A stretch of 64,000 nucleotides of DNA from CBDHFQ01 sp965262565 (GTDB taxonomy: Bacteria; Bacteroidota; Bacteroidia; J057), in NCBI GenBank assembly GCA_965262565.1, contig CBDHFQ010000008.1:248001-312000 (forward strand). Reading direction: 5' to 3'. The first letter of the stretch is position 1. The number at the start of each line of letters is the position of its first letter. Below, piece after piece: positions 63,318 through 64,000 of the stretch. The notes below the pieces were generated by a model. That model was not told where the DNA came from and searched no databases. It saw nothing but the letters and a program-made list of their open reading frames with translations. The position numbers and the translations under genes were made by a program.

Positions 63318-64000
63318 ATGGCAATGAAATTATCCTCCTTCAACATTGAGATTCCCTCCGATTTAGTAGCCCAATATATATTCGATCCACGTGATGAAGC
63401 CAGACTGATGGTCGCCCACAGAGAGACAGGGGAAATAGAGCACAAGAAAGTTTTTGATATTCTCTCTTATTTTGATGAAGGAGATATCATGGTGTTAAAC
63501 GATACGAAAGTGTTTCCTGCGAGATTGATAGGGAAGAAAGAAAAGACTGGTGCCAAGATCGAGGTGTTTCTATTACGTGAATTGAATGCCAAGCAGAAAT
63601 TGTGGGATGTATTGGTAGAGCCTGCAAGAAAAATTCGGGTGGGTAATAAATTGTTCTTCGGTGAGAATGATTTGATTGCGGAAGTGGTAGATAATACCAC
63701 CTCTAGAGGAAGAACGATTCGATTTTTGTACGACGGAGAAAATGAAGAACTACATGGCTTAATAGATGTATTGGGAAAGACGCCTATTCCTCCTTTCATT
63801 ACTCGGGAAGTTGAGCCAAGGGATAGAGATGATTATCAAACAGTATATGCTAAAAATGTAGGAGCTGTGGCTGCCCCAACTGCAGGCTTACATTTTACAA
63901 GGGAATTATTGAAGAGATTTGAGTTAAAAGGAGTAGAGCAAGCTTTTATCACTCTTCATATTGGAATAGGTTCTTTTAGTCCGGTAGAAGTTGAGGACCT
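63318..64000 (+). CDS. queA: S-adenosylmethionine:tRNA ribosyltransferase-isomerase (3' truncated by window edge)
   Basis: The frame is open from ATG 63318 to the end of the window (227 full codons). QueA transfers the ribosyl part of S-adenosylmethionine to preQ1 in tRNA to form epoxyqueuosine. The N-terminal SSFNIEIPSDLVAQYIFDPRDEARLMV, the LNDTKVFPARLIGKK motif and GAVAAPTAGLHFTRELL match QueA very well. A second ATG at 63324 could also serve. A perfect 12-bp palindrome lies just upstream. The gene is divergent from carB. Confidence 0.95.
   Translation, partial: MAMKLSSFNIEIPSDLVAQYIFDPRDEARLMVAHRETGEIEHKKVFDILSYFDEGDIMVLNDTKVFPARLIGKKEKTGAKIEVFLLRELNAKQKLWDVLVEPARKIRVGNKLFFGENDLIAEVVDNTTSRGRTIRFLYDGENEELHGLIDVLGKTPIPPFITREVEPRDRDDYQTVYAKNVGAVAAPTAGLHFTRELLKRFELKGVEQAFITLHIGIGSFSPVEVED

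Overview
The window looks like chromosomal DNA of a Bacteroidota bacterium, most like the Saprospiria/Cytophagia type. The evidence is low GC, few Shine-Dalgarno sites, several TAnnTTTG-type -7 promoter elements, type IX secretion genes (porQ, porX), secreted proteins with T9SS type A and gliding-type (type B) C-terminal signals, a DUF3467 protein, a CarB without the MGS domain, and a GT3 ('animal/fungal-type') glycogen synthase. Class-level placement is inference.

Layout. 1-8.1 kb: the 3' end of a PLP-dependent decarboxylase; a minus-strand set of aldo/keto reductase, LLM flavin monooxygenase and SSS transporter; a secreted two-domain thioredoxin-like protein; dinB; and two small unknown genes. 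8.3-10.3 kb: a GMC long-chain alcohol oxidase-like flavoprotein. 10.5-22.3 kb: a co-directional block of TrpB-like enzyme, glycogen branching enzyme, GT3 glycogen synthase, GT4 glycosyltransferase with a His-rich insert, GH57-like protein lacking the expected catalytic Glu, N-acetylglucosamine-kinase-like protein and GH31 glucosidase. This is an alpha-glucan making and breaking module. 22.4-27.3 kb: uvrA, a lytic transglycosylase and a LOG-family protein on the minus strand.

27.4-40.2 kb: a T9SS-flavoured stretch with porQ, a giant PKD-repeat surface protein with a type B sorting domain, tRNA-His, an orphan Hpt phosphotransfer protein, an HD phosphohydrolase, porX, tsaE and alanine dehydrogenase. 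40.3-41.9 kb: a secreted coiled-coil protein ending in an 18-bp (six-residue) repeat array that carries a 2-nt frameshift. 41.9-50.4 kb, minus strand: nucleoside hydrolase, FG-GAP/OmpA fusion protein, gatA, tatA, valS and a small membrane protein. 50.6-55.9 kb: a T9SS type A secreted beta-propeller protein, a lipoprotein, DUF3467 and rfbB.

56.0-57.4 kb is a small gene graveyard: the 3' tail of an RHS protein with a perfect 105-bp tandem duplication, an antitoxin-like gene with an early stop, and an IS6-family transposase remnant. 57.4-64 kb: a secreted subtilase, a CPBP-family membrane protein that has lost both conserved histidines, carB and the 5' part of queA.

I see no CRISPR array, prophage or intact mobile element. 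The points most worth a second look are the catalytically altered GH57 and CPBP proteins, the frameshifted 18-bp repeat gene, the His-rich insert in the GT4 enzyme, and the porX/Hpt/PKD neighbourhood.
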